Positions 8,942 to 16,825 of a DNA stretch of 64,000 nucleotides are shown piece after piece. Origin of the DNA: Rheinheimera faecalis. Lineage in GTDB: Bacteria > Pseudomonadota > Gammaproteobacteria > Enterobacterales > Alteromonadaceae. The translations under genes were made by a program, and so were the position numbers. The notes below the pieces were generated by a model. The model did no database searches. It was not told the DNA's origin and saw only the letters and a list, made by a program, of their open reading frames with translations. Position 1 is the first letter of the stretch; each line of letters opens with the position of its first letter. The DNA lies in contig NZ_JAJOYT010000002.1 of the NCBI RefSeq assembly GCF_021290965.1, positions 434,001-498,000 on the forward strand, written 5' to 3'.

Positions 8942-10236
8942 TGGAATGGTCTGCACTTATTTTAATTACTGTATTTTTTGTGTTGTTATTACTGAACGTG
9001 CCTATTTCCTTTTGTATTGGTTTAGCCACTTTGTGCACCATGTTGCTGTCGATGGATCTATTGCCTGCAGTAACGACGTTGGCGCAGCGTATGGCGGGTG
9101 GCTTAAATAGCTTTGCCTTGTTGGCTATTCCGTTTTTTGTGCTGTCAGGACTTCTGATGGGGCGGGGCGGTATTGCCAAACGTTTAATTGAAGCTGCTAT
9201 GGCTCTGGTAGGAAGTTTGCCAGGTGGTTTGGCGCTGGTGAATGTGCTGTCTTGTATGTTATTTGGCGCCATTTCGGGTTCTGCGGTCGCAGCTACTTCT
9301 GCCATTGGCAGTTTTATGGTGCCGGAAATGAAAAAACAAGGTTATGACGTTAACTACAGCGCTGCGGTAACAGCGGCGGCAGCGACCACTGGTATGCTGA
9401 TCCCACCCAGTAATATTATGATTGTCTACGCTATCGCCAGTGGTGGAGTATCTATTGCGGCCTTGTTTGTTGCAGGTTATTTACCGGGCATTTTGTTAGG
9501 TATTGGATTGATGGTGGTTTGTGCCGGTTACGCCAAAATGAAAGGTTATCCACTGGCCGCCCGCCTGCCGTTGTCTTTAACTTTCAAAAAAATGGCGGCA
9601 GCTATTCCAAGCCTGTTGATGATAGTTCTGGTGATAGGCGGCATTATCAGTGGTGCTTTTACAGCGACAGAAGCTGGTGCTATTGCAGTGGTGTACTCCT
9701 TTATTCTGGCGGTTTGTGTCTATCGCGAAGTTAAAGTGAAAGAACTGCCTGCCATTTTGCTGAAATCCGCAGAAACCACAGCCATAGTGATGGCTTTAAT
9801 TGCCACTTCTGCTGCAATGTCCTGGATTTTATCTTACGAAAACATCCCACAAACTGTCAGTCAGGGACTGTTGACCTTAAGTGAAAACCCGCTGCTGATT
9901 TTGTTATTGATCAACATTATTTTGCTGATCGTAGGTGCTTTTATGGATATGACGCCTGCAGTGCTGATTTTCACCCCTATCTTCCTGCCTGTTGCTGTTG
10001 AACTGGGAATGAGCCCTTTGCATTTTGGTATCATGATGATTCTGAACCTGTCTATTGGTTTAGTGTCACCTCCAGTCGGTAGTGTATTGTTTGTCGCCTG
10101 TGCTGTAGCCAAAACCAAGCTGGAGTCTTTAATTAAGCCGCTGTTGCCTATGTATGCAGCTATGGTGGTGGTGTTATTGCTGGTGACTTATGTGCCTGCT
10201 ATCAGTGAGTTTTTGCCTAACTTGTTTGGGCTCTAG
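8941..10236 (+). CDS. TRAP transporter large permease (DctM family)
   Basis: 431 residues, very hydrophobic, with about 12 membrane segments and the repeated family features: LNVPISFCIGLA near the N-terminus, GAISGSAVAATSAIGSFMVPEM and TAAAATTGMLIPPSNIMIVYAIASGG in the first half, and NLSIGLVSPPVGSVLFVACAVAK in the second. DctM proteins form the elevator-type channel of TRAP transporters. With the small permease and binding protein it makes a complete system, probably importing uronates released in the periplasm. An IclR-type regulator gene starts 8 bp after its stop, so the regulator may be on the same transcript. Confidence 0.93.
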   Translation: MEWSALILITVFFVLLLLNVPISFCIGLATLCTMLLSMDLLPAVTTLAQRMAGGLNSFALLAIPFFVLSGLLMGRGGIAKRLIEAAMALVGSLPGGLALVNVLSCMLFGAISGSAVAATSAIGSFMVPEMKKQGYDVNYSAAVTAAAATTGMLIPPSNIMIVYAIASGGVSIAALFVAGYLPGILLGIGLMVVCAGYAKMKGYPLAARLPLSLTFKKMAAAIPSLLMIVLVIGGIISGAFTATEAGAIAVVYSFILAVCVYREVKVKELPAILLKSAETTAIVMALIATSAAMSWILSYENIPQTVSQGLLTLSENPLLILLLINIILLIVGAFMDMTPAVLIFTPIFLPVAVELGMSPLHFGIMMILNLSIGLVSPPVGSVLFVACAVAKTKLESLIKPLLPMYAAMVVVLLLVTYVPAISEFLPNLFGL

Positions 10237-10244
10237 GAGCTGCC

Positions 10245-11021
10245 ATGACCAGTTATTTAATTCCGAACCTGGCCAATGCTTGTCGCATGATGGAGTTAGT
10301 TGCTGCCTCAGGTTCAGGTTTAACTTTATCCCAGCTTGAGCAGCAACTACAGGTACCCAGAACCAGCGCTTTTCGTATTTTACAAACCCTTTGTCAGCAA
10401 CAAATGCTGTACAAAGAAGGCAAAAAGTATCGGGTGGGCAGCAGTTTATACAAGATGGGGCTGGATCTATTACAGCACCATCATTTACATCAACTGGCTG
10501 TGCCTGTACTGCATAAGCTAACGATAAGCAGCGGCCTCACCAGTCATCTGGCATTGCCCAGGCCAGATGGCGCTTTAATTGCTGAAGTCTGTGATAGTCC
10601 TAATCCGAGTCATCTGGCTGCACGGCCTGGTTTTTTAGCTGACTTGCACTGTTCTGCTGGCGGTAAGGTGTTTTTGGCTTTCAACTACTTTGATCAACTG
10701 GCTACTTTGCCTGGTTTGCAGCAAATGCCAGCGAGGACACCACAAAGCATTACCGATCTGGCTTGCTTGCGGGTAGAATTGCAGAGTGTTTTAGGCCGGG
10801 GTTATGCACTGGACGATCAGGAATATCAGGCCAATGTACGTTGTATTGCAGTGCCTATACGTAATGCGCAGGGCATAGTGGTGGCTTCTGTTGGAGTCAC
10901 AGGTTTGACTAGTATTTTATGCAAACAACGTTTACCTGAATTGGTTGCTGCCGTAAAACAAGCTGCTATTGAAATCAGTCTGGCATGCTACAGACCTGCT
11001 TTGCTGGCTAACGATAAATAA
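10245..11021 (+). CDS. IclR-family transcriptional regulator (KdgR-like by context)
   Basis: 258 residues. The winged helix lies near residues 8-70 (LTLSQLEQQLQVPRTSAFRILQTL) and the GAF-like effector domain follows (SGLTSHLALPRPDGALIAEV, HCSAGGKVFLAFN, RGYALDDQEYQANVRCIAVP). IclR proteins bind small carboxylates or sugar acids; KdgR of enterobacteria, which senses 2-keto-3-deoxygluconate and represses pectin genes, is in this family. Placement directly after the TRAP genes supports a similar role. I did not find a convincing KdgR-type operator near the promoters here, so direct targets are unknown. The start is set by AGGAG 5 nt upstream. It ends 12 bp before the LacI-type regulator. Confidence 0.85.
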   Translation: MTSYLIPNLANACRMMELVAASGSGLTLSQLEQQLQVPRTSAFRILQTLCQQQMLYKEGKKYRVGSSLYKMGLDLLQHHHLHQLAVPVLHKLTISSGLTSHLALPRPDGALIAEVCDSPNPSHLAARPGFLADLHCSAGGKVFLAFNYFDQLATLPGLQQMPARTPQSITDLACLRVELQSVLGRGYALDDQEYQANVRCIAVPIRNAQGIVVASVGVTGLTSILCKQRLPELVAAVKQAAIEISLACYRPALLANDK

Positions 11022-11033
11022 TAGGAAAAGTGG

Positions 11034-12074
11034 ATGATACAAAAAAGTTCGACCATTAATGATGTCGCCCGTCTGGCTGGTGTGTCGAAACGCACTGTGT
11101 CGCGGGTGATCAATGGCTCTTTGAGTGTGGGTGACAGCACCAGAGTCCGGGTTGAAAAAATCATCGCTGAACTGAATTATTCGCCAAACACTCAAGCCCG
11201 TGGTTTGGCTTCGAGTCGTTCTTATCTGTTAGGACTGATTTACGATAACCCGGATGCGTTGTACTTAGATGACGTACAACGTGGGGTGCTGGAGATATGC
11301 TCCACCCTGGGTTATGAGTTGGTGGTGCACCCTTGTCGTTATCGCAGTGAAACCCTGGTGCAGGACTGTCTGAACTTTATCAACAGATCCAAGCTGGATG
11401 GTGTGATAGTGCTACCTCCTGTGTCTGAATTGGAGTCTTTGGCTGAAGCACTGAAAAATGCCGGACGGCCTTATGTGCGATTGACCTCTGTCGCTATTGA
11501 TGAACCTCAACATATAGTGGTGTCGGATGATCGATCGGCAGCCGCAGAAATGGCTCGTTATTTTGCACAGTTAGGTCATCAGGACATTGCTTTTATCAGC
11601 GGTCCACAACGCTATAAATCATCCACAGAGCGGATGGAGGGATTTAAATTAGGTTTATCGGCCTACGGTATTACTCTTAAAGCTGAGCGCATTATGGAAG
11701 GTAATAATACCTACGAAACCGGCATTGAATGCGCCCGTAGCCTTTTGAGCCAAACACCTTTGCCTACAGCAATTTTTGCCAACAACGATCAGATGGCAGC
11801 TGGTGTGCTAAAAGTAGCGCATCAAATGGGCATTGCCATTCCAGATCAGTTGTCTGTTGCTGGTTTTGATGACAACTTACTGGCATCCAGAGTCATACCT
11901 GCTTTAACTACTATTCGTCGTCCTGTTCGACAAATGGCGCAGCTGGCGACCACTAAGATGATTATGGTGATTGAGCAAAATGATAAAGCTGCACAACAAG
12001 TTGCAGCAAAAGTGGCTCCAACTCTGGTGGTGCGCGAGTCTACTGCTCAGGCCACTAAAGCGGCGGCATCCTAG
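11034..12074 (+). CDS. LacI-family transcriptional regulator of the pectin locus
   Basis: 346 residues. The LacI helix-turn-helix is TINDVARLAGVSKRTVSRVI at residues 7-26, followed by the hinge region SPNTQARGLAS and a periplasmic-binding-protein-like effector domain (GLIYDNPDALYLDDVQRG, HQDIAFISGPQRYKSSTERM, ANNDQMAAGVLKVAHQMGI, VAGFDDNLLASRVIPALTTI). LacI proteins bind short palindromes with a central CG, which matches the five 16-bp sites in this locus, so it is the best candidate for their repressor. The inducer is probably a pathway intermediate. It follows the IclR-type gene by 12 bp and is followed by a gene on the same strand after 85 bp. The link between protein and sites is inference. 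Confidence 0.9.
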   Translation: MIQKSSTINDVARLAGVSKRTVSRVINGSLSVGDSTRVRVEKIIAELNYSPNTQARGLASSRSYLLGLIYDNPDALYLDDVQRGVLEICSTLGYELVVHPCRYRSETLVQDCLNFINRSKLDGVIVLPPVSELESLAEALKNAGRPYVRLTSVAIDEPQHIVVSDDRSAAAEMARYFAQLGHQDIAFISGPQRYKSSTERMEGFKLGLSAYGITLKAERIMEGNNTYETGIECARSLLSQTPLPTAIFANNDQMAAGVLKVAHQMGIAIPDQLSVAGFDDNLLASRVIPALTTIRRPVRQMAQLATTKMIMVIEQNDKAAQQVAAKVAPTLVVRESTAQATKAAAS

Positions 12075-12159
12075 CGTCACAGCGTATTTTAGTTTTCCCG
12101 GTTTCAAAAATAGAGTATGGTGGTGTTATTAGAAAAAATGAAACCATCTGCTGACTGGG

Positions 12160-15132
12160 ATGGCGCTGATGTTAATTTTTATCAAATCTATCAAATCATC
12201 TGGCAAAAAAAGTAGCGGGGTCGTGTTCGCGCTGCTTTTACTGCAGTTATTTTTAGCCTTTCCTTTTTCTGCTTCTGCTGCCACAGCAGTCCTGACTGAT
12301 TACTTCCGTGAAAGCTGGAGTACTCGTCAGGGGCTACCTCATAACACCATAAACAGCATTAGCCAGACTCCGGATGGTTACCTTTGGTTTGCAACCTGGG
12401 AAGGTGTGGCCCGCTACAATGGTCGCGAATTTAAAGTCTTTGGCCGTGAACAACAAACAGGCTTACCGGATTCCGGCATCAGAGCTTTGCATTTGGATCC
12501 CAAAGGCCGTTTGTTATTAGGTGGCTCCCGTGGTGGTATGGCGCTGTTGCAGGATCAACAATGGCGGCCTGTCGATCCTGTGTCTTCATTAGTCAATGAA
12601 GTACGGGGTGACGCCAAGGGGCAGCTTTGGGTGGGCACTGAAGGGGGCGGTTTATTCTGTTTGCAAACAGACGGTTCCCGTCAGCAATGGACCCGGCATC
12701 ATGGCTTACCCAGCAACACTATCTATAGTCTGTTACATGATAAGCAAGGTGGGCTTTGGGTAGGAACAGCTGAAGGTTTGGCCTACTTGCATGATGGCAA
12801 ATTAACTAAGGTAGCAAACAGCCCTAAATCACCTGTTTTTGCTTTAACTTTTTACAAAAATCAGTTGTATATGGCCACGGAGCGTGGCTTGTTTCAGCAG
12901 CAAGGTGAAGGCTTTGTTTTAGTACAGCCTGAACTGCAGCACACAGCTATTTCCAGATTATTGGTCGATCACCATGGTGATTTATGGATAGGCACTGTTG
13001 AGGAGGGCATTTTTCGCTTAAGTAATTACGGCTTAGAACAGCTAACCGCTAAACAGGGTATGCCGAACAACAGAGTACTCACCATTTATGAAGACAACGA
13101 GCACAGCATTTGGCTTGGCACCAATGGTGGTTTATTCCGTTTGCGTGATGCTCCTTTTGCGACTTTAAGCACAGAGCAGGGTCTGCCTGACAACTTTGTC
13201 CGTACTGTATTGCAACATTCAGATGGCAGTATCTGGATTGGTACAGCGCGCGGCGTGGCGCGTTACCTGAATGGGAAGCTGCTGACAGAGCAAAACCTGC
13301 TGCCAGAACAATCAGTGTTGAGCCTGGCCGAAACCGCAACAGGTGATGTGCTGGTTGGCACTTACTCTTCCGGAGTCTTTCAATACAGCGAGGGTAAGCT
13401 GACAAAACTGCTGGACCGCAGTTCAGGTTTATTATCCAACGAAGTTCGGGCTATTTTGCCTTTGCAGGATGGTTCTATCTGGCTGGGTACAGCACAAGGC
13501 CTGAATCATTATCAGGCTCAGCAGATGCAGAGTTACACCACAAGGGAAGGCTTAACGGCTGACTTCGTGGTGGCTTTGCATAAGATTGGTGATGTGCTCT
13601 GGATAGGCACAGGCACAGGTGTAACCCGTCTTGTGAACGGCAAGTTTGAGCCTTTGCCGTTGTCGCAGCTCGATCAAACTGAATATGCCTTTGATTTTTT
13701 CGAACAAGCTGAACAAAAGCTGCTGTGGTTGGCTACAGATCGTGGTTTAGTGCGTTATCGGTTAGATACGGCTGAGTTGTCTCTGATCGGCCGTAAGGCA
13801 GGTATTCCTTTTGATAAAATTTTTCAGGTGCAGGCCGATTTACATGGCAATCTTTGGCTGAGCAGTAACAGGGGCATTTTACGCATCAGTCAGCAAGATG
13901 CGAATGCAGTGGCTGATGGCACTGCAACCAGTATTGCTTATGAGCTCTATGGCGAAAGCGACGGTATGCTCAGTGCTCAGGCTAATGGCGGTTCAAACCC
14001 TGCCGCTATATTGGCCCAGGATGGTGCTTTATGGTTCGCTACAGCATCCGGTGTCAGCAGAGTTCAGCCTGATCGTTTGGCTGTGTTTGCGGAAGCAACA
14101 CCTCCTGTGGTGTTAGAAGAACTGCTGGTGAATGGTGTAGCGCAAAAAATCGATGACAGTATTGAATTACCGCCAGACAGCGACAGGGTGGAATTACATT
14201 TTGCAGGTTTAGGTTATGTGATGCCTGGCCGTATCCAGTACCGCAGTCAACTGATTGGTTTTGATGCGAACTGGCTGGACAGAGGCCAACAGAACTTTGC
14301 CGAATATACCAATCTGGCGCCGGGCCGTTATGAATTTCAGGTGCAGGCAGCAAATCCCGGCGGAAAATGGAGTGAAACAGCCCGCATCGAACTGATTAAA
14401 CAGCCGTATTGGTGGCAAACCCGCAACTTTCAGTGGTTAAGCGCTTTATCTTCGATAGCTCTGTTGTTGTTATTGGTGTACTGGCGTATGTCCAGCTTGC
14501 GCCATTCAGAGCAGCGTTTAAAGCGTCAGGTGGCGGAAAAAACCGCAGAGCTGCAACAAAAAGCCAATAGCCTGCAAGCGGCAGATGAAGAGAAATCCGC
14601 TTTGTTGGCTCAGTTACATCAGCAGACTTTAGCCCTGGAATTACAAGCCAGGCAGGATGGTTTAACTGGCCTTGCTAATCGCCGCGCTTTTGATGAGGTG
14701 TTAAGTAAAGAATTTATGCGTTCACAACGTTTAAAGCAGTCTATGGCTTTGGCTTTTATAGATATAGACCATTTTAAAAAGATCAACGATACCTGGTCGC
14801 ATAATGCCGGTGATTTGGCATTGGTGGCTATAGCTGAAAAAATCCGTCAGCATTCCCGCTCAGTCGATTGTGCCGCCCGTTGGGGTGGCGAAGAGTTTGC
14901 CTTATTAATGCCCTCTACCAGCCTGGAACAAGCGCAGTTGGTTTGCGAACGCCTGCGCGAGGAGATCATGTTATTAGACTGGCTGGATATTGCAGATGGG
15001 ATATGCATTACCGTCAGTATTGGTATTGCGATCAGTGATGAATTAAATGACGCCAAACAACTGCTGTTTTTAGCGGATCAGGCTTTGTATCAGGCCAAAC
15101 AACAAGGTCGCAACAGAGTCTGCGCTGCCTGA
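12160..15132 (+). CDS. Membrane sensor: double beta-propeller, Y_Y_Y domain and GGEEF diguanylate cyclase
   Basis: 990 residues. After a signal or anchor helix near residues 20-42 come fourteen propeller repeats of the form GxLWxGTxxGLxxY (first GYLWFATWEGVARY, last GALWFATASGVSRV), enough for two seven-bladed propellers, then a Y_Y_Y domain (FAEYTNLAPGRYEFQVQAAN), one transmembrane helix near residue 767, a coiled coil, and a C-terminal GGDEF domain with LTGLANRRAFDE and the active motif RWGGEEF. An RxxD inhibitory site (RSVD) lies 5 residues before GGEEF. The periplasmic half resembles the sensors of Bacteroidetes hybrid two-component systems, but the output is cyclic-di-GMP synthesis. Position between the regulators and GH28 suggests a pectin fragment as ligand. 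A second ATG at codon 4 is an equally possible start. Confidence 0.9.
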   Translation: MALMLIFIKSIKSSGKKSSGVVFALLLLQLFLAFPFSASAATAVLTDYFRESWSTRQGLPHNTINSISQTPDGYLWFATWEGVARYNGREFKVFGREQQTGLPDSGIRALHLDPKGRLLLGGSRGGMALLQDQQWRPVDPVSSLVNEVRGDAKGQLWVGTEGGGLFCLQTDGSRQQWTRHHGLPSNTIYSLLHDKQGGLWVGTAEGLAYLHDGKLTKVANSPKSPVFALTFYKNQLYMATERGLFQQQGEGFVLVQPELQHTAISRLLVDHHGDLWIGTVEEGIFRLSNYGLEQLTAKQGMPNNRVLTIYEDNEHSIWLGTNGGLFRLRDAPFATLSTEQGLPDNFVRTVLQHSDGSIWIGTARGVARYLNGKLLTEQNLLPEQSVLSLAETATGDVLVGTYSSGVFQYSEGKLTKLLDRSSGLLSNEVRAILPLQDGSIWLGTAQGLNHYQAQQMQSYTTREGLTADFVVALHKIGDVLWIGTGTGVTRLVNGKFEPLPLSQLDQTEYAFDFFEQAEQKLLWLATDRGLVRYRLDTAELSLIGRKAGIPFDKIFQVQADLHGNLWLSSNRGILRISQQDANAVADGTATSIAYELYGESDGMLSAQANGGSNPAAILAQDGALWFATASGVSRVQPDRLAVFAEATPPVVLEELLVNGVAQKIDDSIELPPDSDRVELHFAGLGYVMPGRIQYRSQLIGFDANWLDRGQQNFAEYTNLAPGRYEFQVQAANPGGKWSETARIELIKQPYWWQTRNFQWLSALSSIALLLLLVYWRMSSLRHSEQRLKRQVAEKTAELQQKANSLQAADEEKSALLAQLHQQTLALELQARQDGLTGLANRRAFDEVLSKEFMRSQRLKQSMALAFIDIDHFKKINDTWSHNAGDLALVAIAEKIRQHSRSVDCAARWGGEEFALLMPSTSLEQAQLVCERLREEIMLLDWLDIADGICITVSIGIAISDELNDAKQLLFLADQALYQAKQQGRNRVCAA

Positions 15133-15199
15133 TCTTTAGACGGATTCGCTGCATTTTAATTTCAATAATGGAATCTTCTTTCCGAACTTCTCTGACCAG

Positions 15200-15215
15200 T
15201 TGCTATCGGTGGCAA
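15200..15215. promoter_or_regulatory. Putative LacI-family operator (GH28, distal)
   Basis: TTGCTATCGGTGGCAA, centred between 15207 and 15208. It differs from the next copy at one position and lies exactly 33 bp from it, centre to centre. Confidence 0.65.
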
Positions 15216-15232
15216 AATTTTATGTCAATCTA

Positions 15233-15248
15233 TTGCTACCGGTGGCAA
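15233..15248. promoter_or_regulatory. Putative LacI-family operator (GH28, proximal)
   Basis: TTGCTACCGGTGGCAA, the best palindrome of the set, with only one asymmetric base pair position. It overlaps the predicted -35 hexamer of the GH28 promoter, which would block polymerase binding. Confidence 0.7.
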
Positions 15249-15331
15249 ATGCGTTATTATGCTGTTTAAACAGGCATAAAGCAGACGAGTTCCAATGGCT
15301 TTGTGCAGATAAAACAAAGATGGAATAATGG

Positions 15332-16771
15332 ATGCTACTACCTGATCTGAAAAAACGTTTTTTACTCAAAGCTGGTATCGCTACTGCAGCGTTGCAGCCT
15401 TTGCTTAGTTTTCAGGTCACGGCAGCGGCCGCCAAAGTTGTAGATCCAATCTGGACTGTTGCAGACCACATACTAAGGGATTTAAAACTTACTTCTTTTC
15501 CAGACCGTGATTTTGTCATCACAGCCTTTGGTGCTGAAAAAAATCAACGCTGTGATGCTGCGATAACCAAAGCCATAGCGGCTTGTCACGACGCCGGTGG
15601 TGGCCGGGTGGTTGTGCCTGAAGGTGTCTGGTCTACTGGTTCTGTGCATTTAAAATCCAACGTCAATTTGCATCTGCAAAAAAACGCTGTTTTATCTTTT
15701 GTCACCGATCCACAGGCATATTTACCTCTTGTATTCACCCGCTGGGAAGGGGTGGAGCTGATGGGCTTTTCGCCATTAATTTACGCGTATCAGCAGCAGA
15801 ATATTGCGATAACAGGTGAAGGTATTCTGGAAGGTAATGCCAGTGGCGACAATTGGTGGCCCTGGAAAGGGGTATGGAAACATACGCCCTGGAAACTTGA
15901 CCCTGCAACTGATCAAAAGCCTGGCCGTGATCAGCTGTTTGCTATGGCGGAAGCTGGTGTGCCGGTCGAAAAACGCATTCTGGACAATAACAGATTAAGG
16001 CCACCTTTTATTCAGCCATACCAGTGCGAGCGAGTGTTGATTGAAGGCGTGACTATCCGTAATTCGCCGTTTTGGCTGATTAATCCTGTGCTTTGTAAAG
16101 ACGTAGTGATACGTGGAGTGAATTGTGTCAGTCATGGTCCAAATTCCGATGGCTGCGACCCTGAATCCTGTCAGCGGGTACTGATTGAACATTGCCTGTT
16201 TGATACAGGGGATGACTGCATCGCGTTAAAGTCTGGCCGCAATGCGGATGGTCGCCGTTTGGCTACTCCGGTTCAGCAAGTGGTGATCCAGGATTGCCTG
16301 ATGAAATCCGGTCATGGTGGTGTAGTGATCGGCAGTGAAATCTCAGGCGGTGCCAGGCAAATATTTGCCCGCCGTTGTCGTATGAGCAGCCCTGATCTGG
16401 AACGGGGTTTACGTATTAAAACCAATTCAGTGCGAGGCGGTTTAATTGAGCAAGTTGCAGTCGATGATATTGAGATTGGTGAAGTAAAAGACGCTATTGT
16501 TATTAACTTCTACTACGAAGAAGGGGATGCAGGTCAATTTTTACCTCAAGTCAAAGATCTGAGTATCAGTAACTTTAGAGTAAAAAAGGCCCAACGTGCT
16601 TTTGAAATTCGTGGTTTACCCCGAGCCGGTATCAGCGGTATCCGGATGACGGATGTCAGCTTTGGCCAAGCGAGCTTAGGTGTATTGGAACATACCAGTG
16701 ATTTTAAACTGGAAAATGTCAGCCTGAATGGGAAAGCACTCACTACGGCTCAGCTCAAACAAAGCGGTTAG
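15332..16771 (+). CDS. GH28 polygalacturonase, exported
   Basis: 479 residues with the right-handed beta-helix signature of glycoside hydrolase family 28. Catalytic and binding motifs are intact: NSDG at residues 271-274, the Asp-Asp pair 294-295 within DTGDDC, SGHGG with His328, and RIK at 361-363. These enzymes hydrolyse alpha-1,4-galacturonosyl bonds; the broad loop insertions and bacterial type suggest an exo-acting enzyme, but this cannot be decided by eye. The N-terminus (KKRFLLKAGIATAALQP) resembles a Tat signal with Lys-Lys in place of Arg-Arg, followed by an AAAA stretch. Two operators precede the gene, and uxaA follows after a third promoter site. It would produce saturated galacturonate for the UxaC branch. 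Confidence 0.92.
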   Translation: MLLPDLKKRFLLKAGIATAALQPLLSFQVTAAAAKVVDPIWTVADHILRDLKLTSFPDRDFVITAFGAEKNQRCDAAITKAIAACHDAGGGRVVVPEGVWSTGSVHLKSNVNLHLQKNAVLSFVTDPQAYLPLVFTRWEGVELMGFSPLIYAYQQQNIAITGEGILEGNASGDNWWPWKGVWKHTPWKLDPATDQKPGRDQLFAMAEAGVPVEKRILDNNRLRPPFIQPYQCERVLIEGVTIRNSPFWLINPVLCKDVVIRGVNCVSHGPNSDGCDPESCQRVLIEHCLFDTGDDCIALKSGRNADGRRLATPVQQVVIQDCLMKSGHGGVVIGSEISGGARQIFARRCRMSSPDLERGLRIKTNSVRGGLIEQVAVDDIEIGEVKDAIVINFYYEEGDAGQFLPQVKDLSISNFRVKKAQRAFEIRGLPRAGISGIRMTDVSFGQASLGVLEHTSDFKLENVSLNGKALTTAQLKQSG

Positions 16772-16789
16772 TATTTTTTTAACTTAATT

Positions 16790-16805
16790 TTGCCACCGAT
16801 AGACA
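16790..16805. promoter_or_regulatory. Putative LacI-family operator before uxaA
   Basis: TTGCCACCGATAGACA, centred between 16797 and 16798, 21 bp before the uxaA start. The left half is a perfect match to the family and the right half is degenerate. No partner site occurs 33 bp to either side. Confidence 0.5.
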
Positions 16806-16825
16806 AGCTATGTAGCAGGTTGAAA

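Larger units (their letters stand above)
15133..15331 (+). promoter_or_regulatory. GH28 promoter region with paired operators
   Basis: This gap carries two operators (listed separately). A likely promoter is TTGCTA (15233-15238) and TATTAT (15255-15260), 16 bp apart, so that the second operator covers the -35 box. Just downstream is a 12-bp perfect palindrome, CTGTTTAAACAG (15262-15273), of unknown role. No classical terminator for the preceding gene is visible. Confidence 0.5.
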
